Shown piece after piece: positions 16,935 to 26,200 of a stretch of 64,000 nt of DNA. How positions within the stretch are numbered: position 1 is the stretch's first letter; each line of letters opens with the position of its first letter. Source of the stretch: Arenicella chitinivorans (GTDB lineage: Bacteria; Pseudomonadota; Gammaproteobacteria; Arenicellales; Arenicellaceae); the NCBI RefSeq assembly GCF_014651515.1, contig NZ_BMXA01000003.1:310001-374000 (forward strand), in the 5' to 3' direction. The notes beneath the pieces were generated by a model that was not told where the DNA came from, searched no databases, and worked only from the letters and a program-made list of their open reading frames with translations. A program made the translations under genes and the position numbers.

Positions 16935-17882
16935 ATGAGTGATCGACGTAAACGAGTTGGGGTTACCAATAAAATGGTGGCGTATATCGCTGCCGGCGTG
17001 ATTCACCTGGTGGTGATCGGTTTGGTGGTGTTTAATTACAGCTTTAAACAAGAAGTTGAAAAGGTTGAGGCGTTTGATGCGGAAAAGATATCCACAGTGA
17101 ATGCCAGTGTGATTGATGACCGCAAACTTGAAGAGCAGATGGACGCGATCAAGGAAAAAGATCGGCAAAAAAAAGAGCAGGAACGTCGTGAACGCGAGCG
17201 TTTAGAAAAATTAAAGCGAGATGCGCAGCAAGAACAGGAGCGCATCAAGGAGCTGCAAGAAAAGAAAAAGCAAGAGCAAGAAGCCACCCAAGAGCTCGAA
17301 GCGCAGCGTAAAGCCATTGCCTTAAAGAAGAAGCAAGAAGAGGAAGCGGAAAAGAAACGCCAGGAAGAGTTAAAAAAGAAACGGGCTGAAGAAGAGAAAC
17401 TACGTAGGCTAGAAGAAGCCAAGCGTCAACGAGAGCTGGCCGAAAAACGAAAACGTGATGCCGCAGAAAAAGCGCGCCGTGAGCAGGAAGAAGCGGATCG
17501 GCAACGTCTTGTCGACCAGTTAGAAGCTGAAGAGCGTGCGGCAAAACAACAAGAAGCGGATCGTCGTGCTGGCGAGCGTACCGCCACCGTGGTGAGTAAA
17601 TTTTTCGCTGACATCCAACGTAAAGTCGAAGCCAAAAGAACGATTGACCCCAGTTTTGAGACCTGGCGTAAGAGTGTCGTGCGGGTTACAGTGTCTCCAT
17701 CTGGTCGGGTCGAATCTGTACGTACGATAGAATCAAGCGGGTCTCCGCAGTATGACCAAGCCGCTGAGGCTGGTGTTTATGCTGCCAGCCCGGTTCCAAT
17801 GCCGGACGCAAACCAGTTTCCGGATGCAGTTAAGAGATTGGAAAATTTTGAATTAATCATGAAGCACCCGAACGCGAGATAA
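16935..17882 (+). CDS. tolA: Tol-Pal system protein TolA
   Basis: 315 residues. Inner-membrane anchor at about 15-38 (VAYIAAGVIHLVVIGLVVF), then a Lys/Glu/Arg-rich coiled coil of about 170 residues (~70-225) and a TonB-C-like C-terminal domain from ~235 (VRVTVSPSGRVESVRTIESSG, GVYAASPVPMP). TolA spans the periplasm and links TolQR to TolB and Pal. The low-complexity central part makes alignment there unreliable, but the ends are clear. The stop is 2 bases before tolB. Confidence 0.95.
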   Translation: MSDRRKRVGVTNKMVAYIAAGVIHLVVIGLVVFNYSFKQEVEKVEAFDAEKISTVNASVIDDRKLEEQMDAIKEKDRQKKEQERRERERLEKLKRDAQQEQERIKELQEKKKQEQEATQELEAQRKAIALKKKQEEEAEKKRQEELKKKRAEEEKLRRLEEAKRQRELAEKRKRDAAEKARREQEEADRQRLVDQLEAEERAAKQQEADRRAGERTATVVSKFFADIQRKVEAKRTIDPSFETWRKSVVRVTVSPSGRVESVRTIESSGSPQYDQAAEAGVYAASPVPMPDANQFPDAVKRLENFELIMKHPNAR

Positions 17883-17884
17883 CA

Positions 17885-19201
17885 ATGTTAAACGTGGTAA
17901 AAAAAGTAGTTTCTGCTCGACTATGGATTGGTATGGCACTGGTACTTGTGTTTGCACAGTCGGCGCATGCACAGATTCTTCGAGGGGAAGTTGGTGGTAC
18001 TGTGCGCGGCATCCCCATCGCAATCGTGCCATTTAAAGTCATTGATGGGCGTGAACTAGCGCACAAAATTCACGAAGTGGTTGCGTTTGATTTGAATGCA
18101 TCCGGTAAATTCGAAGCGATTCCATCCGATCGTTTCCCCAGCTTACCATCGCGCTTTGAAGAAGTGAGTTTTAAAGACTGGCGCTTTGTCAATGCTGAGA
18201 TTTTGGTGATCGGAGAAGTTTGGGTGCTCGACAATGACACCTACGAAGTTCAGTTCCGTATGTTTGATGTCGCGCGCGAGCGTGAAGTTGGTAACGGCAA
18301 GCGAATTCGAAATTTAAAACCATCGGACTTACGTAAAGCGGCGCACGTGGTATCGGATTCAGTCTATGAGGCGTTTACAAATAGTACCGGGGCGTATCAA
18401 TCTCGTATTGCATATGTGGACCGAACTGAGGTAGAGTACCAGCGATTCCAGTACCGCTTGATGGTCGCCGATTGGGATGGGTATGGCGCCGTTGAAGTGT
18501 ACAAGTCTTGGCAGCCTTTACTGTCGCCGAGCTGGTCTCCAGACGGGTCTAAACTAGCATTTGTTTCTTATGCTGATCGTGGGCCGATCGTCCAGATGAT
18601 CGAACTCGCGACTGGAAAAGCGCAGACGATCGCGGACTTCAAAGGTGTGAATGCAGCACCTGCGTGGTCGCCGGATGGAAGTAAAATTGCCTATTCGACA
18701 TCGCGCCATGGTAGTCCAGATATTTACGTCTATGATATTGCGAGTGGACAACACGAACGTGCAACGACGCACTGGGGTATCGACACCGAACCCGCATGGT
18801 CACCTCGAGGTGATAGCTTACTGTTTACTTCAAACCGAGGCCGCAAGCCGCAAATATACAGTTACAGTTTGAATGACCAGTCGGTTTCTCGAATGACTTT
18901 CGAAGGCGACGAGAATGCCAATGCGTCTTTTGACCCGCAGGGCCGAAATCTCACCATGGTCCATGAAGGCGGACAGATAGTGGTAATGCGTGAGGAAGAC
19001 GGTCGTATGACGTGGTTGACCAATTCGAAATATGATGAAAGTCCTAGTTTTTCTCCGAATGGAGACATGGTATTGTATAAGACGGAGCAGGGCTACGAGC
19101 CAGCTTTAGTCGTGGCCTCATCAGATGGTCGCGTGCGAACAAGGTTAGATTTAGTAAGTGGTGACGTGCGTGAGCCGGCGTGGTCACCATTACGCAAGTA
19201 A
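17885..19201 (+). CDS. tolB: Tol-Pal system beta-propeller protein TolB
   Basis: 438 residues with a signal peptide ending at about residue 30 (FAQSAHAQ). The N-terminal alpha/beta domain (IVPFKVIDGRELAHKI) precedes a six-bladed propeller with repeated SWSPDGSKLAFVS, AWSPDGSKIAYSTS, AWSPRGDSLLFTS and SFSPNGDMVLY blades. TolB is periplasmic and binds Pal. The N-terminal TolA box of E. coli TolB is not obvious. It ends 40 bases before pal. Confidence 0.97.
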   Translation: MLNVVKKVVSARLWIGMALVLVFAQSAHAQILRGEVGGTVRGIPIAIVPFKVIDGRELAHKIHEVVAFDLNASGKFEAIPSDRFPSLPSRFEEVSFKDWRFVNAEILVIGEVWVLDNDTYEVQFRMFDVAREREVGNGKRIRNLKPSDLRKAAHVVSDSVYEAFTNSTGAYQSRIAYVDRTEVEYQRFQYRLMVADWDGYGAVEVYKSWQPLLSPSWSPDGSKLAFVSYADRGPIVQMIELATGKAQTIADFKGVNAAPAWSPDGSKIAYSTSRHGSPDIYVYDIASGQHERATTHWGIDTEPAWSPRGDSLLFTSNRGRKPQIYSYSLNDQSVSRMTFEGDENANASFDPQGRNLTMVHEGGQIVVMREEDGRMTWLTNSKYDESPSFSPNGDMVLYKTEQGYEPALVVASSDGRVRTRLDLVSGDVREPAWSPLRK

Positions 19202-19241
19202 AATAACACGGCAAAATAACAAATCATTCTTGGAGTGAACT

Positions 19242-19763
19242 ATGAATCGTAAACTAGGTCTGCTTTTGACCATCGTGCTGGCCCTCACTGTGTCTGCTTG
19301 TACTGGCAAGAAAGATACAGCCGCGACCGATACCACCACCACAACTCCGGTTGACGTGGACACAAGTAGTCAAACTGTATTCGGAACATCTTACACAGCA
19401 GACGAATTGCGTAACCGTTTTGGCATCGAAGGCGATCCGCTGAACTACAAAGTATTGTATTTTGAATATAACAGCTCTGTCATCGACGAGCGTTCGCAAA
19501 TCATCGCCAAGCGTCATGCTCAATATCTGGGCGGCAACGGTGGCGCACGTGTGACTTTGGAAGGTCATGCTGATGAGCGCGGTACGCGTGATTACAACCT
19601 GGCATTGGGCGAGCGTCGTGCGCAAGCGGTTGCTGAGTTCATGAACGCCGAAGGTGCACAAAGTCAAATCCAAACAATCTCATACGGTGAAGAGCGTCCT
19701 GCTGACCCTGCGCACACGGAAGCAGCGTGGCAGCAAAATCGTCGCGTTGAGATTAAATACTAA
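19242..19763 (+). CDS. pal: Peptidoglycan-associated lipoprotein Pal
   Basis: 173 residues. The signal peptide ends with LTVSACTG (lipobox Cys near residue 20). An Asp/Thr-rich linker precedes the OmpA-like peptidoglycan-binding domain: LYFEYNSSVIDERSQ, LEGHADERGTRDYNLALGERRA and GEERPADPAHTEAAWQQNRRVEI. It is anchored in the outer membrane. Ribosome-binding site TGGAG lies 7 bases before the ATG. Two hairpins separate it from cpoB. Confidence 0.98.
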   Translation: MNRKLGLLLTIVLALTVSACTGKKDTAATDTTTTTPVDVDTSSQTVFGTSYTADELRNRFGIEGDPLNYKVLYFEYNSSVIDERSQIIAKRHAQYLGGNGGARVTLEGHADERGTRDYNLALGERRAQAVAEFMNAEGAQSQIQTISYGEERPADPAHTEAAWQQNRRVEIKY

Positions 19764-19772
19764 TTAACTTTA

Positions 19773-19847
19773 GCTCACCTTAGGGTGAGCAGGCAGTGCT
19801 AAGGGATTAGAGTGTTCTACGTCCCTTAGCCTGTTTTGTGGTTTTTT
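19773..19847 (+). terminator. Two consecutive hairpins between pal and cpoB
   Basis: Hairpin 1 is GCTCACC/GGTGAGC with a TTAG loop (19773-19790). Hairpin 2 is GCTAAGGGA/TCCCTTAGC (19798-19806 and 19822-19830) followed by CTGTTTTGTGGTTTTTT. Together they look like a partial or full rho-independent terminator that lowers cpoB expression relative to pal; the tail carries AGGT at 19848 which serves as the cpoB ribosome-binding site. Confidence 0.6.
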
Positions 19848-19860
19848 AGGTAGATCATTT

Positions 19861-21090
19861 ATGCGAAGAGTTAAAACGTTATTAAAATTGGTCGGGGTAG
19901 CACTGTGTGTTGCCCCGATTTTGTCTGTAGCGCATGCCCAGCAAAATGCACCGCAGGCTAATCTGTTGTTGGAAATCCAGCAATTGCGTCTCGAAATTGC
20001 TGAGCTGCGCGACATGGTGGAGCGGCAACAGTTTCAATTACGTAAGCTACAACGCAGTCAAGGCCAATCTGCAGCACAGTCATCAACCGGGGCGCCGATT
20101 AATCGCCAAGCCCCGATCAATCAGACTGACAGTCCGTCTATGGTCGGACCAGAATTCGGTACAGCTAATGTGCCGTCGCCGAGCATGAGAACAGGCGAAG
20201 CAGCGGGCGTTGACTATCGGAGCGTCGATGCTGATGCTGATTATCCGTCTGAGGAATTGGATACCGGTGGCGTGAACCAATCCCCATCCGCGGTCGATGA
20301 TGGCGAGTTCGCACAACCGAGCTACTCTACCGGAACCAGTGCGTATCCTCCGGTTGTCGATCGCAGTATTGGAACGAATACGGTACCGCAAACATCTCAA
20401 AGTGTCGTTCCACAACTAGGCGCTGCCGGGCAAACAGACGACCAAAACTGGCAGGCTAGTCCCAACAGACAGAACCCGAACAATCAAGGGTTGAACAACA
20501 GACCGCGCCCGAGCGTGTATCAGCAGACACAGCCGAACCCCGTTTATCAAACCCCGCGTTCTGATCAGTCATTGCCGAGTGCTACTGCGCAGTCCGGAGG
20601 CGGTGTGATCGCGATTCCACAGGAGGCGAGTAATCGAGAGTCTGAATATGGGCGCGACTACCGACCTGTCGATACCACTGCAAGTAACTCAAGTGACGCT
20701 GGCATCTCATCCGTTATGAGTGAGAGTGACTATTACAGCCAGGGTTTTGATTTGATGAAGCAGTCGAAATTTGATGAGGCGGTCACGGTCTTTGAAAAAC
20801 AATTAGAGGTGTACCCGAAAGGGGATTCCGCTGACGATGCGCATTATTGGATTGCCGAGGCGATGTACGTTAGTCGTAACTTGGATGTCGCCAAGCAACA
20901 CCTGCATACGCTGATCCAGGACTATCCCCAAAGTCGTCGTGTTCCAGATGCCATGCTCAAAAAAGCGTACATTGAGCAGCAGCTGGGAAATAAAATCGAG
21001 GCACGCATATTGTTTCAAGAGATTGTAAACTTCTTTCCGAAATCGGATGCTGCGATTGCCGCCAAAAACCGGTTGGCAGACAGTAACTAA
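19861..21090 (+). CDS. cpoB: Cell-division coordinator CpoB (YbgF) with long disordered linker
   Basis: 409 residues, longer than the usual ~260. The signal peptide ends around residue 26 (SVAHAQ), then a trimerising coiled coil (LLLEIQQLRLEIAELRDMVERQ, ~35-60). Residues ~65-275 are a low-complexity, Ser/Gln/Asn/Pro-rich linker that is poorly conserved in the family. The C-terminal TPR domain starts at ~290 (YYSQGFDLMKQSKFDEAVTVF; DAHYWIAEAMYVSR; PDAMLKKAYIEQQLGN). CpoB binds TolA and PBP1B and coordinates outer-membrane constriction with peptidoglycan synthesis. Its extra length comes almost wholly from the linker. Confidence 0.92.
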   Translation: MRRVKTLLKLVGVALCVAPILSVAHAQQNAPQANLLLEIQQLRLEIAELRDMVERQQFQLRKLQRSQGQSAAQSSTGAPINRQAPINQTDSPSMVGPEFGTANVPSPSMRTGEAAGVDYRSVDADADYPSEELDTGGVNQSPSAVDDGEFAQPSYSTGTSAYPPVVDRSIGTNTVPQTSQSVVPQLGAAGQTDDQNWQASPNRQNPNNQGLNNRPRPSVYQQTQPNPVYQTPRSDQSLPSATAQSGGGVIAIPQEASNRESEYGRDYRPVDTTASNSSDAGISSVMSESDYYSQGFDLMKQSKFDEAVTVFEKQLEVYPKGDSADDAHYWIAEAMYVSRNLDVAKQHLHTLIQDYPQSRRVPDAMLKKAYIEQQLGNKIEARILFQEIVNFFPKSDAAIAAKNRLADSN

Positions 21091-21106
21091 ACAACACCAG
21101 ACACCC

Positions 21107-21135
21107 AAGGGCTCCTTCTGGAGCCTTTTATTTTT
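21107..21135 (+). terminator. Rho-independent terminator after cpoB, reaching the queE start
   Basis: AAGGGCTCC and GGAGCCTTT pair over 9 bases (one G-U pair) with a TTCT loop, followed by TATTTTT. The GTG start of queE begins at the base directly after the T-tract. The only SD-like sequence for queE (GGAG at 21120-21123) is inside the 3' arm. Confidence 0.75.
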
Positions 21136-21774
21136 GTGACCATCCGCATAACTGAAATTTTTTACTCCATTCAAGGCGAGTCGGCAACCATTGGTTACCC
21201 GACCGTTTTCGTGCGCCTAACCGGTTGTCCAATGCGTTGTACTTATTGTGATACTGCTTATGCATTTCATGGTGGACAGAAGCAGAGTTTGGATGACATC
21301 CTAGCGCAGATCACCGCGTATCCAGCAAAACATGTGTGTGTTACTGGTGGTGAGCCGTTGGCACAACCAGCGTGTCACGATCTTCTGACAGCCTTGTGCG
21401 ATCTTGATTACACGGTGTCTCTAGAAACTGGCGGCGCGATGGATATTAGTCAGGTCGATCCGAGGGTGTATGTGGTATTGGATATTAAAACGCCCGCTTC
21501 TGGTGAAGAGCCAAACAATAAGTATGGCAATTTAGATCACATCAAGCCCACTGATTGTCTTAAATTTGTGATCTGCGGCGAGCAGGACTTTAACTGGTCA
21601 AAAGCCTTTGTGGCGGAGCATGACCTCAGTAGTCGTTGTGACGTATTTTTTTCACCGTCCGCAGAGCAACTGTCGGCAACTGAATTAGCAGACTGGATTG
21701 TGCGCGACCGATTGCCGGTACGCATGCAGGTGCAACTACATAAAATTTTATGGAACGACGCCGCGGGCCGTTGA
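21136..21774 (+). CDS. queE: 7-carboxy-7-deazaguanine synthase QueE
   Basis: 212 residues from a GTG start. Radical-SAM enzyme: the motif C-P-M-R-C-T-Y-C (TGCPMRCTYCDT, C-x3-C-x2-C) binds the 4Fe-4S cluster; the N-terminal YSIQGES and the GGEPLAQPA block match the family. It makes 7-carboxy-7-deazaguanine from CPH4 in queuosine synthesis. The start codon lies at the end of a terminator; earlier in-frame starts are not available. Followed 28 bases later by queC. Confidence 0.95.
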   Translation: MTIRITEIFYSIQGESATIGYPTVFVRLTGCPMRCTYCDTAYAFHGGQKQSLDDILAQITAYPAKHVCVTGGEPLAQPACHDLLTALCDLDYTVSLETGGAMDISQVDPRVYVVLDIKTPASGEEPNNKYGNLDHIKPTDCLKFVICGEQDFNWSKAFVAEHDLSSRCDVFFSPSAEQLSATELADWIVRDRLPVRMQVQLHKILWNDAAGR

Positions 21775-21802
21775 GCCGCAAGGGTATTGAGAGAATAGAA
21801 GT

Positions 21803-22471
21803 ATGAGTAAAAAAGCAGTGGTTCTCGTTTCTGGTGGTCTGGACTCAGCGACAGTGTTGGCAATGGCCAAAGACCAAGGTTATACGTGCTACGCACTCAG
21901 CATGGATTATGGCCAACGCCATCGTATTGAACTTGATCGCGCACGAAAAGTGGCCCTGGCCAACGGTGCCGCGGAACACCGCGTAGTGCGTATCGATATT
22001 GGTAATTTTGGCGGTTCCGCGTTAACTGATCAGGATCTCGCAGTCCCGACACAAGCGTCAACCGAAATACCAATCACCTACGTGCCAGCACGCAACACGG
22101 TCTTCTTGTCCGTGGCGTTGGGTTGGGCTGAAGTGCTTGGTGCACAAGCAATATTCATCGGCGCAAACGCAGTCGACTACTCCGGCTACCCGGATTGCCG
22201 TCCAGAGTACATTGCAGCGTTTCAAGCAATGGCAAACCTGGCTACCAAAACCGGTGTTAACGGTGAGACGATTCGCATTGAAGCGCCGATCATAGATCTG
22301 ACTAAGGCAGACATCATCAAAGCCGGAACAACATTGGGTGTGGACTACTCACATACCATCTCTTGCTATAATCCGCGTACCGACGGAAAAGTGTGCGGGG
22401 AGTGTGATTCCTGTCGTATACGCGCCGCTGGATTTGCCGCAACCGGTGTGCCGGATCCTGCGCTCATCTAA
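21803..22471 (+). CDS. queC: 7-cyano-7-deazaguanine synthase QueC
   Basis: 222 residues. PP-loop ATPase motif [15 protein letters not shown] at the N-terminus; the zinc site near the C-terminus is formed by cysteines in TISCYNP and [13 protein letters not shown]. It converts the QueE product to preQ0. The pair queE-queC is common directly after the tol-pal cluster in gammaproteobacteria. queD and queF are not in this window. Confidence 0.97.
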   Translation: MSKKAVVLVSGGLDSATVLAMAKDQGYTCYALSMDYGQRHRIELDRARKVALANGAAEHRVVRIDIGNFGGSALTDQDLAVPTQASTEIPITYVPARNTVFLSVALGWAEVLGAQAIFIGANAVDYSGYPDCRPEYIAAFQAMANLATKTGVNGETIRIEAPIIDLTKADIIKAGTTLGVDYSHTISCYNPRTDGKVCGECDSCRIRAAGFAATGVPDPALI

Positions 22472-22596
22472 GGATTCAGTCACTCTTCACATTGAGGCAA
22501 TATAATCCGTTTGTTGTTTTGTGCGTTAGTCTTACGCGCTGATTATTAAAACCCTGGTTTTCAGGCAAAATAGCCAAAAGAATATGCTAAAAGGGG

Positions 22597-22625
22597 TTGA
22601 CCGAACCAGTCGAAGACAAGATAAT
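22597..22625 (+). promoter_or_regulatory. Sigma-70 promoter for tRNA-Lys
   Basis: TTGACC, a 17-base spacer and GATAAT lie 89 bases before the tRNA-Lys gene. Both boxes have one mismatch to the consensus. It is the only strong match in this gap, apart from an isolated TATAAT at 22501-22506 with no good -35. Confidence 0.65.
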
Positions 22626-22713
22626 CACGCCTCACTTTTTCGCTGTCCTAGTCAGCGGCAAGTGGTACAGCGTAAATCAGAAAGCATTGATTCAACGCTG
22701 AGTATTTTGAGAG

Positions 22714-22789
22714 GGGCCGTTAGCTCAGTTGGTAGAGCATCTGACTTTTAATCAGGTGGTCGCGCGTTCGAATCGCGCACGGCCCACCA
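22714..22789 (+). tRNA. tRNA-Lys (anticodon UUU)
   Basis: 76 bases including the encoded CCA (22787-22789). Acceptor arms GGGCCGT (22714) and ACGGCCC (22779) pair fully; D arm AGCTCAGTTGGTAGAGC; anticodon loop CTTTTAA with TTT at 22747-22749; T arm GTTCGAATC in the usual context. A terminator follows directly. Confidence 0.98.
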
Positions 22790-22803
22790 CTCAAATACCC
22801 ATG

Positions 22804-22826
22804 ACCGCCGACTGGCGGTTTTTTTG
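22804..22826 (+). terminator. Rho-independent terminator of tRNA-Lys
   Basis: ACCGCC/GGCGGT hairpin with a GACT loop, followed by seven T. It is placed 14 bases after the tRNA 3' end. Confidence 0.85.
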
Positions 22827-23169
22827 TGTCTGTTGGAATTTGTTCAGAGCGATGGGGCCGAGGTTGTCAGCGCGCGGAGTAGGTCCGCATGCCACTTCCG
22901 TGTTGGAGGGCGGGCTATTTTTCGTAATAGTAACTGAATACAGGTACCGAAATAGGGATTGCGGTATTTTTAGACAGGCCACAGCGGTCCGAGAGGGCGA
23001 CGTAATGTACGCCGTTTGCAGTCAAAAGCTTGGCTGAATCAAAGCCGATCTTGCCGATCGTATGGTTAGGAACTGAAGTGCTATGTGAGCGTCCACGTAC
23101 AGTACGACAGAAGCGCAGAGAGATTAAGCTGAGTGTGGCAGTGAAGTTACCAATCCGTTAGTGTACTAA

Positions 23170-23192
23170 GTGCCAAGTTGTAAGCTTGGCAC
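23170..23192 (-). terminator. Hairpin after the C25 peptidase gene
   Basis: GTGCCAAG and CTTGGCAC pair over 8 bases with a TTGTAAG loop, 12 bases after the stop of the - strand gene. There is no clear U-run in the - direction, so termination is uncertain. Confidence 0.35.
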
Positions 23193-23204
23193 ACGTATCT
23201 GATT

Positions 23205-26200
23205 TTACCTCTCTAGCGACTTTGGTATCTCAATGGGAGCGGGTTCAGTTATATCCGGCGTATTGAAACTAAGTGAGGGATCACTCAACAAAACCCAGTT
23301 ATAGACCGTAGCTTGATGGCCTAGCCCCTGTGCATGAGTGGTACGTTTGGCCTCCAGCGTAGCTTCACCGATGCTTTTGCCTTTAACCGTCATATTGTGC
23401 AGTACCTGGCGGGCAAAGTTCTCGTTGTCAATTGGTTTGCTCAATAGTGCCGGTGCCAGTAGTGCGACTGCACCAGCGGCGTTATCCACCAGCAGCAATT
23501 CGGCGAGCGATTTGGTATACGGCGTTTCGTAGTATGTTGTATAGCATGCTAGGGGCATCATGATGCTGGGTTTTTGCGTATTTGTCAGTAGATCGGCTAC
23601 CGCTGCGTTCATCAAACTTTGTTTGCCCCAGGTGTTGGGAGAGCCGTGTCCATTGAAAATGGTTAAGGCATGGCCATCGTTAATAGAGTCGGCTATTCGT
23701 TGGCGCGTCGTGCCGAGAAGTGTCGATTGGTCATAGGCGGGATCGCCAACGTAGTCGTCCATGTGAATTCGTTCGATGCTGGTCCAGGGCTGAGATACTG
23801 TGCCAAGCGATTGCAGCAGTCGTTCGCTGGAGGGCGTGAAATGATTCAGTGCTTCGGCTTGCTCGGCGATAGAAAGCACCGATAGCGAGTCTTTGAGACT
23901 GCCTTCAGCATGCCAAGCCAACGTTTTATCGACAATGTGTTTGAGTTGAGTTTGGTCTTTTACTGGCCACCGACCGATAGCACGGTCTGGCGCACCGTCA
24001 AAGTCGAAGTCAACAAACGGAACAGCAGTGGGGATCTGTCGGGATAAATTTTTACCTTCTCTATAAAAACTCGGTATCAAATTCAACGGCGCATCGTTTG
24101 CGGCATTGTTATGGTTAAAACCGCGATAGTTGTAGGTATGATTGCCAACCAGTAAGACGTACTGGAATGGCGATTCGAGCGCTTGCGTTTGCAGATACTT
24201 CTGAATGGCGATGGGCAGTGGTTGTCCGTCACTATATAGGTCAAAAATGTCTTGAGAACTGACGATTTTGGTGCGCCGTCCCATTACTGATTGTGCTGCG
24301 ACAAATCGATCCAGGTCTGGCCCAATCAATGACGGGTGCGCAATGACAACGTAATCAATCTCATCCAGTGCCATGCTTTTTGCTGTGGGGGTCACCGCGA
24401 GATTGATCGCTGAGACGTGCTTGAACCCATTGGTCGCTGCGATCCAAATCCCGGGGGTCACACCCTGTTGAATTTTGGGTGGAACGTTTACCAAGATAGC
24501 GTCATTTGCTATCCGCCGGACGCCGAGTTGTGAAAAGTTCCCGCTGGTGTCGAACCCAAAGGCTTGAGGACGAGACCCTGACGGTATGGTTACTTGTTGT
24601 AATTCATGCCCTGGTTGTGCCCGCAGAACTAGTGAATCATCAAGCATGGTGGATGGCTGTTGGAACGACACCGAGGCGTCGATAAAGTAAGCAGCGTCCA
24701 GGTTGAGTCCATTGTCGGGTATGAGTTCGAATTCGACCGTATTCTCGCCTGGCGTAAACTGGTCCACTACGTCGATCTCAATATTGATGGGGTTGAAGCC
24801 GTCGGCAAAACCCTCATGCACGGGTTCCGGGTGTAGGTTTCGATTGACGTATATTTTGTAGTGGTGGTGAGGTTCGGGTTCGCCGTCACCATCGACATCG
24901 ATCCCGGGAAAGTCAATTCCGCCTAATAAATTAAGCTTGAGTTGAGCAGCTTGCGCCGTCAGGACTGTTTCTGGAATTGAAAAATTGATCAGTTTGCGAC
25001 CGGTCTGACGATAGGCTTGTATTGGGCTGTCGTACCAAGGCTGGTTCCCAGGCAGTATGAATGAATAGAGTTTGGGTTCGCCGACCAGCAGCGTGGTGGT
25101 CATCTGAGCTGACGCATTGGCCAGATCGCGCCTTTTGGGTGCGCGTGTTTTCTTTATCGGAATAGCGTTGTCAGGATCGAGGGATATTTTGTACACCGCT
25201 TGGTCTACATAGCGAGCGTTTTCGGGATCAACTGGTTTGGCATAAAAAATTATGCTTGAACCAGGTCCAAATTTCTTAGAGTTTTTCGATCGGGTGATAG
25301 AGCGAGGAACGCCGACATTATTGCGTGTCACGGCAATTTTACGTCGCGGCACACCGGTCAGGTCTAAGCCGGCGTCAAGCAATTCTTGATGCGAAATTTG
25401 GTACACACCTTCGCCTTGCGTGGAGACTAAGAATGGTTCAAAGTGAGTTTGCCGGTTTCTGCGGGATTTGCCTTTATTCTGACGCCATTTACCGTTCAAG
25501 AGCGAGAATCCAGCGTTGCGCATTGAGCGCGCGAAAGTTTGACGTTGGCCGGTCCAGTCGACGACGGCTGGAATGGTCTCTTCGCCATATTGCTCGCCAA
25601 TGTCGAAGGGTCCAAAGAACTCTTCTTCGCCTGCTGAAGAAACCGAGGAGATACCAACTGCGGTAATCTCACCATCAAACTGTGTGAGATCGAATTTGTG
25701 CCGGTAATTTTGCGGGCTGGTGGAGTCGAATTGTCGGCTCGCTATCAGTGCTGGGTTAAGTTGAACCCAGTCTGAATTGATTTGTCCCCAGAGGTCAAAT
25801 CCTAGATTGAAGGCTTCGGTAGCAGTTTGCCATCGAGCCACTAAATACTTTCCGCGTTGTTGTGACGTGAATTGGCTCAGGACCACAGGCACTGTGGTTA
25901 AATCCAGACACATGCCGGATGAAATGATTGTGCCGGTGTCTTGGCCGGCATTGTCGGTCACGTCGATGCGCCACACGCCAGCCGGAGCCTGACCGTTAAA
26001 CGCGCTGAGACTACCATTGGGGCTATGTGTGCCGGTGATCGTCGGGACTGCACCGGCACACTGGTTTTCGATCGCCGTTGCAGCACCATCATCCAAGGTG
26101 GCATTGATGTTGTTTCCGGAACAGCCATACGTAGCCGGTGGGCGTCCTGGGCGGTCAATTAATGTGACTGTGGTGCCCAGAGGGCTAATCAAACGTACGA

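Larger units (their letters stand above)
22790..23204. other. Intergenic region after tRNA-Lys
   Basis: 415 bases with the tRNA terminator at its left end and a hairpin near the stop of the convergent C25 gene at its right end. I see no coding region with family resemblance, no repeat of the tRNA 3' end and no integrase. Confidence 0.5.

Noticed and set aside
21091-21135. preQ1 riboswitch before queE
   Set aside because: The gap is only 45 bases and is filled by the cpoB terminator; no pseudoknot-type element fits.
22729-23037. + strand open frame of 102 residues starting inside tRNA-Lys
   Set aside because: It begins in the tRNA and runs through the terminator; no family resemblance.
22790-23204. 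tRNA-Lys as an integration site for a genomic island
   Set aside because: No copy of the tRNA 3' end and no integrase is seen downstream in this window.
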